Source of the DNA: Polynucleobacter sp. MWH-Braz-FAM2G
Lineage (GTDB): Bacteria > Pseudomonadota > Gammaproteobacteria > Burkholderiales > Burkholderiaceae
Direction: 5' to 3'
DNA: 64,000 nt
NCBI RefSeq assembly: GCF_018687635.1
Contig: NZ_CP061300.1
Span: 992,001-1,056,000 of the forward strand
Shown: positions 59,258 through 64,000 of the stretch, in pieces
Position numbering within the stretch: position 1 is the first letter of the stretch
Layout of the letters: each line of letters starts with the position of its first letter
Notes under the pieces: generated by a model
The model's input: only the letters and a program-made list of their open reading frames with translations
Told to the model about the DNA's origin: nothing
Databases searched by the model: none
Translations under genes and position numbers: made by a program

Positions 59258-60922
<1,665 letters not shown>

Positions 60923-60930
60923 AGGTAAAT

Positions 60931-63133
<2,203 letters not shown>

Positions 63134-63144
63134 TTTGCTGGCGT

Positions 63145-63450
63145 ATGCGAATTGTCATCTACTCCATGCTGGTACTGCTAATCGCAATCCAGTACCCACT
63201 TTGGCTGGGCAAGGGTGGATGGCTGAAGGTTTATGAGATGGAGCGCCAGGTAGAGCTCCAAGAGGCAAAAAATAGCCTCTTGGCTCTCCGTAATGCCAAA
63301 TTATCAGGCGATGTTAAAGACCTGAAGGATGGCACCCGTGCCATTGAAGAGCGGGCTCGTGTAGAGCATGGCTTGATCAAAGATGGTGAATATTTTGTGC
63401 AAATACTGCCTGCAGATAAATTGTCAGATACTCAAGCCACTAAGCAGTAA
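63145..63450 (+). CDS. ftsB: Cell division protein FtsB
   Basis: A 101-residue bitopic divisome protein. A short N-terminus is followed by one membrane helix (IVIYSMLVLLIAIQYPLWLG), the motif GKGGWLKVYEMERQVELQ, a coiled coil up to about residue 70, and the family ending RAIEERARVEHGLIKDGEYFVQIL. It works with FtsL and FtsQ to trigger septal wall synthesis. Position right after eno is the usual one. Confidence 0.94.
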   Translation: MRIVIYSMLVLLIAIQYPLWLGKGGWLKVYEMERQVELQEAKNSLLALRNAKLSGDVKDLKDGTRAIEERARVEHGLIKDGEYFVQILPADKLSDTQATKQ

Positions 63451-63454
63451 ATTT

Positions 63455-64000
63455 TCAATGGCCACTTGAAGGTGGTCGTGTGGCATCGCTTAATAAGTCC
63501 GTTTTAAATACTTGCAGACAATCAACCGCGTCAAAGCGATAAGGCTTTGCACAAAAATCACAAATCGTTTCAACAGCTCCTTGTTCTGCGAGGATGCTTT
63601 GCACCTCTTCTTCGCCTAGCATGCGCAAAATATCCGCTACTTTGTTACGTGAGCAATGGCAGGAGAATCGAATAGGACGTGTAGGGAAGCTACGAACTCC
63701 GTTTTGAGCAGATTCTTCCAAAAAAAGGCGTCTTAAAATGGTTTCGGGAGGGAGATTTAATAACTCTTCATTAGTGATGGTCTCCCCTAGAGTCTGAATG
63801 CGTGACCAGCCCTCAGCGGCGGTTTGAGGATCTAGATGCGCATGTCCACCTGAGTTTGGTAGGCGTTGCAGCAATAAGCCCCCAATATGTGTGTCATTTG
63901 AAGCTAACCAAATGCGAGTGTCCAATTGCTCTGAATTATGCATATAGAGTGCTATCGCTTCAGCAGCGCTACTTACAGGCTTCACAACTGTGCCCTGGTG
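63455..64000 (-). CDS. hslO: Redox-regulated chaperone Hsp33 (HslO), 5' end cut by window edge
   Basis: Hsp33 is a cytoplasmic holdase switched on by oxidation. The reverse frame stays open to the window edge (QGTVVKPVSSAAEAIALYM is typical of an internal stretch), so the N-terminal third is missing. The C-terminal zinc switch is present as CHCSRNKVADILRMLG followed by TICDFCAKPY, i.e. CxC and CxxC. It converges with ftsB at four bases. A GTG at 63985 is probably an internal valine codon, not the start. Confidence 0.94.
   Translation of the reverse strand, partial: HQGTVVKPVSSAAEAIALYMHNSEQLDTRIWLASNDTHIGGLLLQRLPNSGGHAHLDPQTAAEGWSRIQTLGETITNEELLNLPPETILRRLFLEESAQNGVRSFPTRPIRFSCHCSRNKVADILRMLGEEEVQSILAEQGAVETICDFCAKPYRFDAVDCLQVFKTDLLSDATRPPSSGH

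Overview
The window is ordinary core chromosome from an AT-leaning betaproteobacterium of the Burkholderiaceae. The gene set and protein sequences look most like Polynucleobacter, which is an inference from recognised proteins and gene order, not from a search. Genes are packed tightly: no stretch over 300 bases lacks a gene, and several neighbours overlap or diverge with almost no spacer. I see no insertion sequence, prophage, CRISPR array or rRNA operon. Both ends cut a gene (thiC on the left, hslO on the right).

Layout. 1-2.4 kb: thiC behind a TPP riboswitch, then a Nudix hydrolase of the thiamine-linked DUF4743 type. 2.6-5.4 kb: tRNA-Arg(CCT) beside a pair of inverted DnaA boxes, a small membrane protein, an MFS transporter and a CaiB-type CoA-transferase. 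5.4-9.9 kb: topoisomerase IV (parE, parC). 9.9-15.1 kb: XdhC, a MobA-like cytidylyltransferase, RidA, a CoxE-like VWA protein, a MoxR ATPase and two periplasmic cytochromes c, i.e. molybdo-hydroxylase maturation functions without the enzyme itself. 15.2-23.2 kb: a GntR/FCD regulator diverging from a propionyl-CoA to succinyl-CoA operon (methylmalonyl-CoA mutase, MeaB, pccB, pccA, a VOC epimerase-like protein). 23.2-25 kb: tsaB, rimI and a HolD/UDG-like protein. 25-30.3 kb: lplT, alr, bamD, rluD, pgeF. 30.4-36.1 kb: polyhydroxybutyrate genes phaC, phaB, phaR, then rimO and a thiolase. 36.1-42 kb: serB, mfd, ispD, ispF, tRNA-Leu(TAG). 42.1-50 kb: the protein quality-control block tig, clpP, clpX, lon, tRNA-Val(TAC) and a PpiD-like protein. 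49.9-56.1 kb: a TesA-type esterase, a YbbA-like ABC ATPase, purL and a spermidine-synthase-like protein. 56.1-64 kb: acnB, a small Imm-like membrane protein, pyrG, kdsA, eno, ftsB and the start-truncated hslO.

The metabolic theme is carbon flow through acyl-CoAs: propionyl-CoA is carboxylated and isomerised into the TCA cycle, aconitase B serves the cycle, and spare acetyl-CoA is condensed (thiolase), reduced (PhaB) and polymerised (PhaC) under PhaR. 

I found no complete undescribed system. The observations most worth a second look are: a protein next to rimI that resembles both the Pol III psi subunit and a degenerate family-4 uracil-DNA glycosylase; a PpiD that seems to have lost its whole parvulin domain; a perfect 22-bp operator abutting the GntR promoter; a dyad cluster before acnB; TTGC-type dyads before phaR; a perfect FNR box before the cytochrome pair; and a Shine-Dalgarno-masking hairpin below the TPP aptamer.
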